A stretch of 64,000 nt of DNA from positions 1 to 64,000 of the forward strand of contig NZRP01000048.1 of the NCBI GenBank assembly GCA_002693775.1, given 5' to 3'. The position numbers and the translations under genes were made by a program. The DNA comes from Crocinitomicaceae bacterium (GTDB lineage Bacteria > Bacteroidota > Bacteroidia > Flavobacteriales_D > Sanyastnellaceae). A model generated the notes under the pieces. The model worked only from the letters and a program-made list of their open reading frames with translations. It was not told where the DNA came from and ran no database searches. Positions within the stretch are counted from its first letter, which is position 1. Every line of letters begins with the position of its first letter. Below, piece by piece: positions 1-8,426 of the stretch.

Positions 1-151
1 AGTCTAAAGCCCATGGAGGTGTAATTACAGCTTTAACTCCTTTGAGTGAAGTTCTAACAAGCCCACAATAATCCTTAACCCTAAATCCTTCTTCACCGCA
101 GTTTTGAAGCCATGATTGACTATAAAAAGGACTGTTGTTTGAAGGAGTCAT
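1..151 (-). CDS. Unrecognised protein, N-terminal 50 residues only, cut by the window edge
   Basis: An open frame starts with ATG at 151 and runs to the window edge without a stop. Its start overlaps the stop of the TPR gene just upstream in an ATGA arrangement, the usual sign of translational coupling in an operon. The visible 50 residues have no signal peptide or membrane segment. They include two cysteines (residues 18 and 29) and a basic stretch around residues 36-40. I do not recognise the family. Support is the overlap, the open frame and normal-looking codon use, so it remains a moderate call. Confidence 0.5.
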   Translation of the reverse strand, partial: MTPSNNSPFYSQSWLQNCGEEGFRVKDYCGLVRTSLKGVKAVITPPWALD

Positions 152-984
152 CCCCCGATGCTACGTCTTACAGCTTCGAATTCAGGCTCACCTCTGAATA
201 TGTCTTGGCCTAGTGCTAACAATTCTAATGCTGCAGGTCTGTCAATATTAGCAAGCATTTCAACATTGTAAATAATAGCTGAGTGTAGTAATTCTGTTTG
301 GACTTCTCTCAACCCACGACCGCCAAACTCGATAATAAGGTTTCTCGCCTTTTCATATGTCTCTTCAGCTTCCTTCCTAGACTTGAGTCTCTGGAAAACT
401 GCAGCGTACATAAGCATTGATCCAGGATCTTCAGGGTCAATAGTAGTTAGGTACTTGTAGTAGGATTTTGCCTTTGTGTACTTCTCATTATCCATTTCTG
501 TCTCTGCTGCGTTAGATGTTTGAGTCCAAAGGATGTCGAAGTACTCAGTGAAATCGTTGTAGTATTCTAATTCCTTATCCTTCTTTCTGTATTTAGCAGC
601 GTACTTAAGGCTTTCTTTTAAAGCTTTGTTTTTGTCTGCTTCATGCTTCTCTCTTAGTTCGTGGTCGTCACTTAGGTGAATTCCCATATGTGCTTGAGCC
701 ATGTAGATGTATGGAAGTGGAAGCTTTTTAGTCTTCTCGTCCTGTGTGTATCTGATGCACTTGTATAGGATATTCTCATATTTACCGTCTACATACCACA
801 TCAGTAGCTTGTTGTACTCTTCTTGAGAGATAAGTGGTTTTTTGAGTTTTTCTTCGTCGTCCTGTCTTCCTCTTTGGGCTAAAGCGTCAGAAGAGAACAG
901 CATTGAAGCGGCAAATAATAGGCTTAAAAGCCATGATGATCGTTTAGTGATATTTTTCATACTTGCAGTAATTGCAGATTTCAT
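148..984 (-). CDS. Secreted TPR-like protein of unknown function
   Basis: 278 residues. The N-terminus carries a clear Sec signal (KRSSWLLSLLFAASMLFSSDALAQ), so the protein is exported, probably to the periplasm. The mature part is helical and charged and resembles tetratricopeptide repeats (for example KAKSYYKYLTTIDPEDPGSM near residues 170-190, followed by an EAEETYEKA helix). No catalytic motif is visible. A second ATG at 960 (MKNITKRSS) would give a more typical signal peptide, so the start is uncertain between 984 and 960. The gene lies head-to-head with the TonB-dependent receptor and is coupled by ATGA to an unknown downstream gene. Function is not assigned; a scaffold or envelope role is inferred only from export and repeats. 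Confidence 0.75.
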   Translation of the reverse strand: MKSAITASMKNITKRSSWLLSLLFAASMLFSSDALAQRGRQDDEEKLKKPLISQEEYNKLLMWYVDGKYENILYKCIRYTQDEKTKKLPLPYIYMAQAHMGIHLSDDHELREKHEADKNKALKESLKYAAKYRKKDKELEYYNDFTEYFDILWTQTSNAAETEMDNEKYTKAKSYYKYLTTIDPEDPGSMLMYAAVFQRLKSRKEAEETYEKARNLIIEFGGRGLREVQTELLHSAIIYNVEMLANIDRPAALELLALGQDIFRGEPEFEAVRRSIGG

Positions 985-1019
985 GCCGTAATATAATAAT
1001 TTAAGCTTTTACTAGAGTG

Positions 1020-1027
1020 TATATTTG
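1020..1027 (+). promoter_or_regulatory. Candidate -7 promoter box for the TonB-dependent receptor
   Basis: TATATTTG matches the Bacteroidota -7 consensus TAnnTTTG exactly and ends 6 nt before the ATG at 1034. That would place the transcription start at or just before the start codon. I found no convincing -33 element. Confidence 0.5.
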
Positions 1028-1033
1028 TAACCC

Positions 1034-3370
1034 ATGCAAGAAAATAGATTGAGCTTTAGATTTTTATCTATAGCCTTTGCTCTTCTTATTTCCACAACTG
1101 TCCTTTCTCAAGGAACGGTAAAGGGGTTCGTTAGAGCAAAGGCGTCAGGTGAGCCTGTTATGTTCGCTAGTGTTTCATTAGAAGGTACTTCTCACGGTGT
1201 TACAACAGATGTTTCTGGATTCTATTCTTTAAGCCGAATTCCATCAGGAACTTATAACTTAGTTGTATCAAGCATTGAGTACACTAATATTACACAAAAA
1301 GTTGAAGTAAAAGATGATAAAATATTGACTAAAAACTTCTTACTCGAAGATGGTATTGTAGAATTAGGGGGGGCTGAAGTGAATGCAGATAGGGATGAGC
1401 AGCTTAATTCTGTAAGGATGTCAGTAGAGACAATAAGACCAGCAGATTTGAAAAAAATACCAAGCTTTGGAGGGCAGGCAGATATTGTTCAAGCTCTTCA
1501 AGTAATGCCAGGATTTGTATCTACAGGAGACCAAGGTGGTCAACTATACATTAGGGGTGGATCTCCTATTCAGAACAAGGTGTTACTTGATGGAATGATT
1601 ATTTACAATGCTTTCCATAGTATTGGTCTTTTCAGTGTTTTTGACTCTGATGCCTTGTCAAATGCAGATATATACACTGGTGCATTCTCAGCTAAATATG
1701 GCGGGAGGATTTCATCTGTAATGGATATTAGAACCAGAAATGGCAATATGCTTGAGTCTAAAGTGAAAGTGGGGGCTAGCCCATTTGGGGGAAAGGTTCT
1801 AATGGAGGGGCCGCTTAAGAAAATGGTAGATGGAAAGGGTGGAATAAGCTACTTAGTCTCTATGAAGCACAGCTACCTTGAAAGGACTTCACAGGTTCTG
1901 TATCCATATATTGATGGGGGTAGATTGCCATTTGGGTTTACAGATACTTATGCAAAACTAACTTTTGGTGGTGGTGGCTCTAAGCTTAGTTTGTTTGGAT
2001 TTGGATTTAACGATAGAGCAAGCGTACTAGATGGAGATGAGGCTTTTGCTCAATACTCTTGGCGAAATGTTGGCGGTGGTGGAAACTTTACAATTGTTCC
2101 TCCAGGATCGTCAGTGTTAATGAAAGGACACTTTGCTATGAGTTCTTACACTATCAACTTAGAGGAGGGCTCACTTCCTAACAGATATAGTACAGTTGAT
2201 GGTTTTAATTTTGGGTTAGATTTTAAAAAAATCCAAGGAGATAATAATATTGAATATGGCTTAGAGGTCGTAGGTATCGAGACTGATTATAAGACGTTTA
2301 ACTCTATGAGTGTAGGTGTTGAGCAGCAGGATAATACCACAGAGTTTGGTGGATATGTGGATTACACAATAAACAAGGGCGATTTGATCATACAGCCTAG
2401 TTTAAGAATGCAATACTACAGCTCGCTAAGTAAGTTTAGGCCTGAACCTAGGTTTGGGTTAAAATACAAGTACTCTGAGAGATTGAGGTTGAAGCTAGCA
2501 GCAGGAATGTATTCTCAGAATGTGATTTCAGCAAATTCTGATAGGGATGTTGTCAACCTATTCTACGGTTTCTTAACTGGTCCACAGAACTTGCAAGAAA
2601 ATTTTGAGTTACCTAACGGTGAAGAGCGTAGTGTGAATCACTCTCTTCAGACAGCGAATCATTTGATATCTGGCTTTGAGTTTGATATAACTGAAAGGTT
2701 TAATGTCAATGTTGAAGGTTATGTAAAGCACTTTACTCAACTGACTAACACGAACAGAGATAAAATATTTGAGGATAGCGAGGAATATGCGAGCATTCCT
2801 GACCAGTACAAGCTCGATTACATCGTGGAAAGCGGTATTGCTCGTGGTGTTGATGTTGTTTTGAAATACGAAAACAGAGGTACCTACCTATGGATGGTAT
2901 ACGGCTTAGGTGATGTAGATAGATGGGATGGAGCTAATTGGTATGATCCGGTGTTCGACAGAAGGCATAATGTGAACTTTGTTGCTTCTCAGGACTTTGG
3001 AAAGGAACAGCAGTGGAAGTTTAGTTCTAGATGGGCACTAGGGTCAGGTCTTCCTTTTACTCAATCTCAAGGATATTATCAATCTCCGTCAGTAGGTGGT
3101 GGAATTTACTCTGATTACCTTACAGACAATCCTAATACTGTATCAATTCAATATGCTGATTTAAATCAAGGCAGACTGCCTGCATACCACAGATTAGATA
3201 TGAGTGTTAGTAGAACATTCGAAAATGTAGGTAGAGGTGACCTTGAGTTTACTGCTGGTGTAACTAACGTGTATAGCAGAGAAAACGTATTCTATATTAA
3301 TAGGCTTACAGGCCAAAGAAAGAATCAACTTCCTTTCTTGCCTTCACTAGCTATTGATTGGAGCTTCTAA
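1034..3370 (+). CDS. TonB-dependent receptor with N-terminal carboxypeptidase-regulatory-like domain
   Basis: 778 residues. A signal peptide ends about residue 25 (ISTTVLSQ). A CarboxypepD_reg-like beta-sandwich follows at about 27-110 (GTVKGFVRAKASGEPVMFAS). The plug domain spans about 120-230 (LQVMPGFVSTGDQGGQLYIRGG and VLLDGMIIYN), then a long beta-barrel ends in an aromatic residue (IDWSF). It should sit in the outer membrane and import a ligand using TonB/ExbBD energy, but the substrate cannot be read from sequence. No SusD partner is adjacent, so this is not a typical polysaccharide locus. Its last 20 bp overlap the 3' end of recN on the opposite strand. Confidence 0.88.
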   Translation: MQENRLSFRFLSIAFALLISTTVLSQGTVKGFVRAKASGEPVMFASVSLEGTSHGVTTDVSGFYSLSRIPSGTYNLVVSSIEYTNITQKVEVKDDKILTKNFLLEDGIVELGGAEVNADRDEQLNSVRMSVETIRPADLKKIPSFGGQADIVQALQVMPGFVSTGDQGGQLYIRGGSPIQNKVLLDGMIIYNAFHSIGLFSVFDSDALSNADIYTGAFSAKYGGRISSVMDIRTRNGNMLESKVKVGASPFGGKVLMEGPLKKMVDGKGGISYLVSMKHSYLERTSQVLYPYIDGGRLPFGFTDTYAKLTFGGGGSKLSLFGFGFNDRASVLDGDEAFAQYSWRNVGGGGNFTIVPPGSSVLMKGHFAMSSYTINLEEGSLPNRYSTVDGFNFGLDFKKIQGDNNIEYGLEVVGIETDYKTFNSMSVGVEQQDNTTEFGGYVDYTINKGDLIIQPSLRMQYYSSLSKFRPEPRFGLKYKYSERLRLKLAAGMYSQNVISANSDRDVVNLFYGFLTGPQNLQENFELPNGEERSVNHSLQTANHLISGFEFDITERFNVNVEGYVKHFTQLTNTNRDKIFEDSEEYASIPDQYKLDYIVESGIARGVDVVLKYENRGTYLWMVYGLGDVDRWDGANWYDPVFDRRHNVNFVASQDFGKEQQWKFSSRWALGSGLPFTQSQGYYQSPSVGGGIYSDYLTDNPNTVSIQYADLNQGRLPAYHRLDMSVSRTFENVGRGDLEFTAGVTNVYSRENVFYINRLTGQRKNQLPFLPSLAIDWSF

Positions 3371-4994
3371 GCACTCTAGCTTGAGCTCTTGCCTCTTTAG
3401 TAATATTGCTTCCGCTTAGCATTTTAGCTATTGCTTCTATGCTGTGATCTCCTGAAAGGAATTGGGCTTGTGTTTTTGAATCCTTAGAGCTAGTTTCTTT
3501 AGTTACTTCAAGATGAGAATCGCCAAGTGCTGCTACTTGAGCTAAGTGTGTTACTGAAAATACTTGTTGCTTTTTAGACATAGCCTTCATTGAAGTTGCC
3601 ATCCTTGAGGCAACATCGCCACTTACTCCTGTGTCAATTTCATCTAAAACAATTGTTGGTACTGAGTTTTTTGTAGCTACAGCTGCTTTAAAAGCAAGCA
3701 TAACCCTTGATCTTTCACCACCAGACGCTATCTGTGTAAGTGGCTTTTGAGGAGAGCCTGGGTTTGCAGAAAACAATAGTTCAACATCTTCAATACCGTT
3801 TAAGTCAGGAGAATTAGCCTCAGTAAATGTCCAGTCAATTTGTACATCTGGAAGCTTTAAGGGCTTTAGCTCTTGGTGAACAAGCTTTAGCAGCTCCACA
3901 CCGCACTTTTCTCTTGCGGTTTTAAGTGCTTCACCTGCAACCATCATCTTAGCCTTTGTGTCTAAAACTAAATCTTTTGCTTTATCGATAGCACCTTCTA
4001 GGTTGTTTGCACTTTCAATCTTTAGTTGAAGAGATGATTGTAGTCTTATTAATTCCTCGGGAGTGTTCAGTCTGTGCTTGAGTAGTGCTCTTTTTAACCC
4101 ATCGAGTTTTTCTTCAAGAATTGCAGATTTTTCGGAGTCGAAGTAAGTGTTTTCAGAAAGAGAGTTGGCCTCTGAGGCTATATCCTCAATTTCTATTTTG
4201 CAGCTTCTTATTCTTTCTAAAAGTTCTTTTGCGCTAGAGCTGTATGAGCTAATTGACTCAAGAGTTTTTATTACTTCTCCTAAGTTGCTCTGACTAAGGC
4301 TCTCATACACCCAGTTAAACCCAGATGCTAGTTCCGTTGCGTTTTTAAGGGATAGTAATTCTTCTTCTAATTCCTCCCAATTGGTGTTGCTAAGACATAA
4401 TTCATCAAGCTCCACCAGTTGGAATTGCAAGTAATTCACATCTGACTGAGGCTGAGCAGCGATTGATTCTAATTCAGCAAGCTTTCTCTCAGCACTCCTC
4501 CAACCCCCATAAGAGGCTCTGTATGAATCTCTAATCTCAAAATGTAGCCCAAATTTATCAAGATAGTCTAACCTTGTTTCACGCTCTAATAGCGCCCTTG
4601 TTTCATCCTGTCCGTGAAGATCAACTAACAGAGATCCCACTTCCTTGAGAGTACTCACGCTAGTTTGGCTATCATTTATAAATGATTTAGACCTTCCAGA
4701 TGAAGTTACTTCTCTTCTTATGTGTATTAAACATGAAGTTGTGGGTTCTATTTCCCATTCGATGAGTTTAGCGCTAACTTCTTCAGAATGAAATGTAGCG
4801 TCTACAGAGCATACTGTTGATCCATGTCTTACCGAAGAGCTTGTTGCTCTATCTCCAAGAGCAAGTCCTAAAGCTCCTAATAAAATAGATTTCCCAGACC
4901 CTGTTTCGCCAGTAACAACAGTTAGTCCGCCATCAAAATCAAGCTTTAACTCATTGATGAGAGCATAGTTTTTGATGTGAAGTGATTTTAGCAT
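3351..4994 (-). CDS. recN: DNA repair protein RecN
   Basis: 547 residues, the usual length for RecN, an SMC-like ATPase that helps double-strand-break repair. Walker A is GETGSGKS at residues 29-36. The ABC signature is ASGGERSRVMLAFKAA and Walker B is TIVLDEIDTGVSGDVA near the C-terminus. A coiled-coil arm lies between, at roughly residues 150-350. It abuts DUF4835 upstream with no gap (stop at 4995, start at 4994) and ends the bamD-rpoZ-coaBC-DUF4835-recN run, so it is probably cotranscribed. No LexA box was searched for systematically. Confidence 0.95.
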   Translation of the reverse strand: MLKSLHIKNYALINELKLDFDGGLTVVTGETGSGKSILLGALGLALGDRATSSSVRHGSTVCSVDATFHSEEVSAKLIEWEIEPTTSCLIHIRREVTSSGRSKSFINDSQTSVSTLKEVGSLLVDLHGQDETRALLERETRLDYLDKFGLHFEIRDSYRASYGGWRSAERKLAELESIAAQPQSDVNYLQFQLVELDELCLSNTNWEELEEELLSLKNATELASGFNWVYESLSQSNLGEVIKTLESISSYSSSAKELLERIRSCKIEIEDIASEANSLSENTYFDSEKSAILEEKLDGLKRALLKHRLNTPEELIRLQSSLQLKIESANNLEGAIDKAKDLVLDTKAKMMVAGEALKTAREKCGVELLKLVHQELKPLKLPDVQIDWTFTEANSPDLNGIEDVELLFSANPGSPQKPLTQIASGGERSRVMLAFKAAVATKNSVPTIVLDEIDTGVSGDVASRMATSMKAMSKKQQVFSVTHLAQVAALGDSHLEVTKETSSKDSKTQAQFLSGDHSIEAIAKMLSGSNITKEARAQARVLRSSNQ

Positions 4995-5921
4995 TTACAA
5001 TAAAGCTCCGTCGTATTTAGCAATATTACCCGGGTCCATTTGCTTTAGAACAGGAAGAAGTCTAACTCTTTCAGGTTCAGGTGCTGGTTCGAATATTTTG
5101 ATGATTTCATCACTCTTTGCAAGGAAAAATACTTGAAGATTGTAAGATGCAGGTCTGATTCTATTGGTAGATCTCATCTCAACAATAGCATCTCCAATAT
5201 TTAGTCTAGCAGTTTCAACATCACTATAAAGAAGGTCCATGCCTTTTCTGTGGTAGTTGTACATGCAGTATCTGAGAGGGCGGAAAGTTTGGCTTAACAT
5301 GTTTTCAACTAACCAGTATCTGTTCTGCTTCCCTTCACTTGCTCTCCAACCCTTGCCTGAAGCGTTCTGAGCATTTGCTACAATTGTTTGGGCTTTCAGG
5401 TAGTATTCCGTTCCAGCTTCCATGCCAAAGCTGTCATAGTCCATCCCTAAAATCATGTATGCATAGTAGGCAAGAATCGAACTCAAGTTGTCACGGTGCA
5501 TTCCAGTGTTAAAGTTGATTGCAGTGCCATTAACCCAGTTGATTTCAAAATCTCCGTCTATGACAAATAGCATAGGAGTGTTGTAATCAGATGCGTATAC
5601 AGGCCTGTTGCTCTGGACCTGAATAGACCCGCTGAACTGTGTTGCGCTAATAGCATTGGAAATATTGATCTGCATTGTGCACTCAATTCTTTCCTCAAAG
5701 TTGAAGTTATCGTTAGTCCACCTTCTGCCATTCATAAACTCTCTGATTCCATCCTCTAGTGCTTCAAAAACACTTGCCTCCACATTGGCAATTCTAGGAG
5801 CCATTACCTGAACATTACAGTTGAGCTCTTGAGAATGGGCAGTGCTTGAGGTGAAAACCGAGAAAGTAACAGCAAATACTAGTGCTGTAGCGAATGATAG
5901 TCCGTTTCTAAAGTTTGTCAT
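4995..5921 (-). CDS. DUF4835 family secreted protein (possibly the T9SS-linked PorD family)
   Basis: 308 residues with a signal peptide (about 1-30, ending SSTAHSQ). The first mature segment, ELNCNVQVMAPRI, and the ILAYYAYMILGMDYDSF segment are typical of the Bacteroidota DUF4835 family. Its position between coaBC and recN is also typical. The biochemical function is unknown. I recall, without being able to check, that some annotation pipelines call this family PorD and link it to type IX secretion; treat that as a lead only. It overlaps coaBC by 4 bp (ATGA) and abuts recN, so expression is probably coupled to both. Confidence 0.82.
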   Translation of the reverse strand: MTNFRNGLSFATALVFAVTFSVFTSSTAHSQELNCNVQVMAPRIANVEASVFEALEDGIREFMNGRRWTNDNFNFEERIECTMQINISNAISATQFSGSIQVQSNRPVYASDYNTPMLFVIDGDFEINWVNGTAINFNTGMHRDNLSSILAYYAYMILGMDYDSFGMEAGTEYYLKAQTIVANAQNASGKGWRASEGKQNRYWLVENMLSQTFRPLRYCMYNYHRKGMDLLYSDVETARLNIGDAIVEMRSTNRIRPASYNLQVFFLAKSDEIIKIFEPAPEPERVRLLPVLKQMDPGNIAKYDGALL

Positions 5922-7162
5922 TTTATCTGAAAAAGCATTTCAACGAGGTCACGTGCAACCTCTTTCTTAGTCTTTAACTCAAAACTAAGCATTTCAGTAT
6001 CTAAGCCCACTCTTTTTATGACTGTAACTTTATTTGTGTCGTGGTTGAATCCAGCTCCGGGATCTTGAAGAGTGTTGAGGACAACAAAATCAAGATTTTT
6101 CCTTTCTAATTTTCCTTTAGCGCTTTCAATGCCGTTGTCAGTTTCTAGGGCGAACCCCATAAGGGTTTGGCCTGGGGCCTTAGAATCTCCCATAGCCTTC
6201 AGTGTGTCTGGAGTCTTCTCTAGCTCAACAGCATCAGGGAATTCATCCTTGTGCATCTTCTTGTCTGAAGCTTTCATGGGCCTCAAGTCTGCTACTGCTG
6301 CACAAGCTATCCCTGCATCCATCTTAGGCCAAACCTTAATCGTTTCCTCATACAATTCTTCAGCAGTCTCGATATTAATTCTCTCAGCAACTCTGTCTGG
6401 AGTAGGTAAATTTACTGGGCCTGCTATCAAGGTAACATGAGCACCAAGGTCTGCTAATCTGCCAGCAATAGCAAAGCCCATTTTGCCTGTGCTTCTGTTG
6501 CCTATATATCTGACAGCGTCTACGGGTTCTCTTGTAGGTCCTGCAGTGATTACTACTTTTTTACCACTTAGAGGCAGGTTCTCAGAAAAGAAATCTTCAA
6601 CACGCTCAGCAATAATTTCTGGCTCCTCTAATCTTCCTTTTCCTTCCAGTCCGCTAGCAAGAGGTCCTGAAGCTGGTTCAATAATTAAAATGCCTCTATC
6701 GGATAGGGTTTTAAGCGATTGTTGAGTTGCAGGATTAGTGAACATGTCCAAATCCATAGCAGGGGCTATCATTACGGGGCAGCGGGCGCTTAGGAATACA
6801 GCCTGCAATAAGTTGTCGCAAGCACCTGTGACCATTGCGCTCATAGTTGCGGCAGTACAAGGAGCAACCAGGAAAAGGTCGCCCCAAAGACCTAGCTCAA
6901 CATGGTTTGTCCAAGTCCCCTTTTCCACACTCTCAGTAAAGTCAGAGTGAACAGGTTTGTCTACTAAGGTGGCAAGAGTTAAAGGCGTAATGAATTCGGT
7001 AGCAGAAGGGGTCATAACAACTCTAACCTCAGCTCCTCTGCGAGTAAGTTCCCTCGCAAGGAATGCGCTTTTATAAGCGGCAATACTTCCGGTAATACCA
7101 AGCACAATACGGCGACCCAGAAGAGTTCGTGTTTCTTTCTGGTTATCCGGAGAGCCGGTCAT
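5918..7162 (-). CDS. coaBC: Bifunctional phosphopantothenoylcysteine decarboxylase / phosphopantothenate-cysteine ligase
   Basis: 414 residues, full length. It makes 4'-phosphopantetheine from 4'-phosphopantothenate and cysteine in coenzyme A synthesis. The N-terminal flavin-dependent decarboxylase CoaC has GITGSIAAYKS, the catalytic His in NHVELG and the PAMDLDMF substrate-recognition motif. The C-terminal ligase CoaB begins near residue 200 with ITAGPTREPVDAVRYIGNRS. It overlaps the start of DUF4835 by 4 bp and follows rpoZ by 33 bp, consistent with one operon. Confidence 0.95.
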   Translation of the reverse strand: MTGSPDNQKETRTLLGRRIVLGITGSIAAYKSAFLARELTRRGAEVRVVMTPSATEFITPLTLATLVDKPVHSDFTESVEKGTWTNHVELGLWGDLFLVAPCTAATMSAMVTGACDNLLQAVFLSARCPVMIAPAMDLDMFTNPATQQSLKTLSDRGILIIEPASGPLASGLEGKGRLEEPEIIAERVEDFFSENLPLSGKKVVITAGPTREPVDAVRYIGNRSTGKMGFAIAGRLADLGAHVTLIAGPVNLPTPDRVAERINIETAEELYEETIKVWPKMDAGIACAAVADLRPMKASDKKMHKDEFPDAVELEKTPDTLKAMGDSKAPGQTLMGFALETDNGIESAKGKLERKNLDFVVLNTLQDPGAGFNHDTNKVTVIKRVGLDTEMLSFELKTKKEVARDLVEMLFQIK

Positions 7163-7195
7163 AATAAAATAATGTTTCTAGCTGAGCTAGGGGAA

Positions 7196-7534
7196 TTAAG
7201 CTTCTGTAGTAGCTTCTTCCTCTTGTTTGCGTACGTAAATCTGCTCGTCTTCAAGCTCCTTGATAGCAATAGCTTGTGGCTTCGCAAGACGCTCGTAGAA
7301 CTTAGAAATTTCGATTTGCTCACGGTTCTCAAAAACCTCCTCAAGAGTGTCGTTAGGGATAACGAACTCTTCCATCTTAGAGTTAAGCTCTTTCTTGAGA
7401 TCCTGAGATAGTTGATCGCTACGGCGTGATAGAACTACGATAGTTTCGAAAATGTTACCAGTACCTATTTCTTCAAGATTCTTAGTGTTACGAGTAATGG
7501 TATTGCGTTCTGCTTTTACGTTCTTAAAGTTCAT
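7196..7534 (-). CDS. rpoZ: RNA polymerase omega subunit (Rpb6-like, Bacteroidota type)
   Basis: 112 residues. The core around GNIFETIVVLSRRSDQLS and the following helix match the omega/Rpb6 family, whose role is RNA polymerase assembly and stability. In Bacteroidota the sequence diverges from the E. coli form and is often annotated only as an Rpb6-family protein. The adjacent coaBC gene is in the expected place. The C-terminal tail is acidic (KQEEEATTEA). It lies 15 bp downstream of bamD and 33 bp upstream of coaBC on the same strand. Confidence 0.88.
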   Translation of the reverse strand: MNFKNVKAERNTITRNTKNLEEIGTGNIFETIVVLSRRSDQLSQDLKKELNSKMEEFVIPNDTLEEVFENREQIEISKFYERLAKPQAIAIKELEDEQIYVRKQEEEATTEA

Positions 7535-7549
7535 GTTGCTTTAATTGAG

Positions 7550-8368
7550 CTATTGTTCAGTTTCTAGTGTTTCCACAGCTTTCACGCATTGTTCGTAGAT
7601 ATTCTGCGCTTCAGATAGGTACGAACTTTCCGGATAGCGGGATGCAAATGTATGAAAAGCTGCGGTAGCATCGTTAAAACGTTCGATTTTCCTTCGATTT
7701 GTACTTTGAAGGGCGTATTTATAGTAGCTGTCGAGTATTAAAAAGTGCATTTCTTCCCTGTAAGGAGAGTCAGGATAGTCCTTCATTGCGTTCTTCATTG
7801 CAATGGTTGCGCTCTTGTATTGGCCGATTTTATGGAAGATGGCAGCTGATTCGAATGACTTCTTCTCGAGCTTACTTCTGAGTTGATCAATCATTGTTTG
7901 GGATGAATCTCTTAAAGCAGATCCAGGATATCTATCCATGAAAAGTTGAAGTTCTTGGATAGCAGACTTTGTTTCAGTTTGGTCTAGAGACCAGTTTGGA
8001 GAAAGACGGTAGCTACAAATTGCTGCTTTAAATTCAACTTCTTCAACTAACGGGCTGTTAGGGAAAGTTTTTGCGTAGCTATGGAAATAGTAGCGGGCAA
8101 GGTAGAAGTCATTAACGCAAAAGTGTGCCTCAGCATACTTGTATTGAACGTCTTGAGCGCGCTGTGTTCCTCTTGTAAGACCTACCAATTCTTCCAGTAG
8201 GGGCAAGGCTTTGAAGCATTCTGCACTGTCGAGTGAAGCTTGGGCAAATTCCCATTTAAGCTCAGCGTCTGTGCTCTTTAAAACTTTGTTGTAATCAGAG
8301 CAACTGAAGACAGTTGCAGAGACAATGGTAATAATTAATAAGTAAATTTGTAAAGAGGACTTCTGCAT
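7550..8368 (-). CDS. bamD: Outer-membrane protein assembly factor BamD (lipoprotein)
   Basis: 272 residues from the ATG at 8368 (MQKSSLQIYLL). A TTG three codons upstream would lie inside the promoter box, so I reject it. The lipobox is TVFSC followed by S, giving an outer-membrane lipoprotein. The mature part contains tetratricopeptide helices (FAQASLDSAECFKALPLLEE, YLARYYFHSYAKTFPNSPLV, and AFHTFASRYPESSYLSEA near the end), as in BamD/YfiO. It should work with BamA to insert barrels. It heads the minus-strand run with rpoZ, coaBC, DUF4835 and recN. Confidence 0.9.
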   Translation of the reverse strand: MQKSSLQIYLLIITIVSATVFSCSDYNKVLKSTDAELKWEFAQASLDSAECFKALPLLEELVGLTRGTQRAQDVQYKYAEAHFCVNDFYLARYYFHSYAKTFPNSPLVEEVEFKAAICSYRLSPNWSLDQTETKSAIQELQLFMDRYPGSALRDSSQTMIDQLRSKLEKKSFESAAIFHKIGQYKSATIAMKNAMKDYPDSPYREEMHFLILDSYYKYALQSTNRRKIERFNDATAAFHTFASRYPESSYLSEAQNIYEQCVKAVETLETEQ

Positions 8369-8374
8369 CGGGCG

Positions 8375-8382
8375 CAAAGTTA
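8375..8382 (-). promoter_or_regulatory. Candidate -7 promoter box for bamD
   Basis: On the minus strand this reads TAACTTTG, a perfect TAnnTTTG, ending 6 nt before the bamD ATG at 8368. It implies a very short or absent 5' leader and supports the ATG start. Confidence 0.55.
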
Positions 8383-8395
8383 AGGCTCGTTTTGG

Positions 8396-8403
8396 TAGTT
8401 TTG
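8396..8403 (+). promoter_or_regulatory. Candidate -7 promoter box for the oxoamine synthase operon
   Basis: TAGTTTTG matches TAnnTTTG and lies 23 nt before the ATG at 8427. It sits back-to-back with the bamD box in the 58-bp divergent region, so the two promoters share this region. Confidence 0.5.
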
Positions 8404-8426
8404 CGCATTGAATTAAAACCCATTTG

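Noticed and set aside
6072-6950. Plus-strand open frames of 70-122 codons opposite coaBC
   Set aside because: They lie entirely over a full-length, motif-complete coaBC gene on the other strand and have no recognisable features; they are shadow frames.
8369-8377. TTG start for bamD three codons upstream of the ATG
   Set aside because: The TTG falls inside the TAACTTTG promoter box, and the ATG start gives the better lipoprotein signal.
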